Assembly: GCA_900754775.1 (NCBI GenBank)
Contig: CAAEDZ010000028.1
Location: 1 to 6,926 of the forward strand
From: Clostridia bacterium
GTDB taxonomy: Bacteria > Bacillota_A > Clostridia > Christensenellales > Aristaeellaceae
Direction of reading: 5' to 3'
DNA: 6,926 nucleotides
Made by a program: the position numbers and the translations under genes. Below, one piece after another: positions 6,819-6,926 of this stretch; the stretch's first letter is position 1; the number at the start of each line of letters is the position of its first letter. A model generated the notes under the pieces. That model saw only the letters and a program-made list of their open reading frames with translations, searched no databases and was not told the DNA's origin.

Positions 6819-6901
6819 TTTGCATGCTTTGCCCCCATATTGGGAAGAATATTGCATAGATATACTATGTATTCTTCTTTGATGGGGGTATTTGCATGAA
6901 A
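6819..6901. repeat. Nested inverted repeats (imperfect 83-bp palindrome) before the next gene
   Basis: Four nested arm pairs share a centre near 6860-6862. They are CATGC (6823-6827) with GCATG (6894-6898); CCCCCAT (6832-6838) with ATGGGGG (6882-6888); GAAGAATA (6844-6851) with TATTCTTC (6870-6877); and CATAG (6855-6859) with CTATG (6865-6869), around the loop ATATA. TTT (6819-6821) can also pair with AAA (6899-6901) if G6822 is bulged. That gives 25 Watson-Crick pairs without the TTT/AAA arm, interrupted by small internal loops and a TTG bulge. The right outer arms contain the GGGGG ribosome site and ATG of the next gene. It may be an operator dyad, a translation-blocking leader hairpin, or the remnant of a small inverted-repeat element; the sequence alone does not decide. 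Confidence 0.75.
6840..6866 (+). promoter_or_regulatory. Tentative promoter for the downstream nucleotidyltransferase gene
   Basis: TATACT (6861-6866) matches the -10 consensus at five of six positions and sits at the centre of the nested palindrome. The best -35 partner is TTGGGA (6840-6845, four of six), but the 15-bp spacer is short. A transcript from here would begin near 6873 and have a leader of only about 23 nt. Expected from position, since a terminator separates the next gene from hslU. Confidence 0.4.
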
Positions 6902-6926
6902 GCGATCATCATGGCGGGCGGCGAAG
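6896..6926 (+). CDS. Start of a sugar-phosphate nucleotidyltransferase (3' end outside window)
   Basis: Only ten codons are visible: MKAIIMAGGE. This matches the first beta-strand and the start of the nucleotide-binding loop of NTP_transferase enzymes, such as mannose-1-phosphate guanylyltransferase and glucose-1-phosphate thymidylyl- or uridylyltransferase, where the loop normally continues as G-x-G-T/S-R-L-R. Those enzymes couple a nucleoside triphosphate to a sugar-1-phosphate for cell-wall or capsule precursors. The exact substrate cannot be told from ten residues. ATG 6896 is preceded by GGGGG (6884-6888) at 7 nt. The gene is separated from hslU by a terminator and its own putative promoter, so it is probably not part of the upstream operon. 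The ATG at 6911 is an internal methionine of the MAGG motif. Confidence 0.75.
   Translation, partial: MKAIIMAGGE

Noticed and set aside
1..6926. Search for tRNA or rRNA genes, CRISPR repeats, insertion sequences and defence or toxin-antitoxin genes
   Set aside because: Genes occupy nearly the whole window with standard housekeeping products. The only sizeable gap (6759-6895) holds the terminator and nested palindrome, and no feature of those types was recognised.

Overview
The window is a compact, GC-rich, plus-strand housekeeping cluster from what looks like a Gram-positive-type bacterium. The run comM/yifB (3' end) - dprA - topA - trmFO - hslV - hslU is the core of the gene order known from Bacillota (dprA-topA-trmFO-xerC/codV-hslV/clpQ-hslU/clpY-codY in Bacillus). 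TrmFO, a folate/FAD-dependent tRNA methyltransferase, and a ~700-residue topoisomerase I with three C4 zinc ribbons both fit that phylum. The high GC content and the missing xerC and codY suggest a GC-rich Clostridia lineage rather than Bacilli. A Christensenellales-like organism is a guess, not something I can show.

Layout: positions 1-317 hold the C-terminus of a YifB/ComM AAA+ ATPase. dprA follows 2 nt later (320-1414), then topA (1437-3533), trmFO (3523-4833, overlapping topA by 11 nt), hslV (4836-5378, 2-nt gap) and hslU (5391-6758, 12-nt gap). All genes are intact except the two cut by the window edges. The spacing implies one transcription unit. A near-consensus sigma-A promoter (TTGACA, 17 bp, CATAAT) inside the 3' end of dprA probably gives topA-trmFO-hslVU their own transcript. 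A perfect 9-bp GC-rich hairpin at 6765-6788 closes the unit.

Functionally this is a mixed set. ComM and DprA process incoming single-stranded DNA in transformation and recombination. TopA relaxes negative supercoils. TrmFO makes m5U54 in tRNA. HslV and HslU form an ATP-dependent two-component protease.

The 137-nt gap after hslU (6759-6895) is clearly more AT-rich than the genes. After the terminator comes a set of nested inverted repeats (6819-6901) centred near 6860-6862, with a candidate -10 box at its centre. Its outer arms pair with the Shine-Dalgarno sequence and start codon of the next gene, which begins MKAIIMAGGE and looks like a sugar-phosphate nucleotidyltransferase. This nested dyad is the most unusual structure in the window. 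I found no new multi-gene system, mobile element, CRISPR array or RNA gene.
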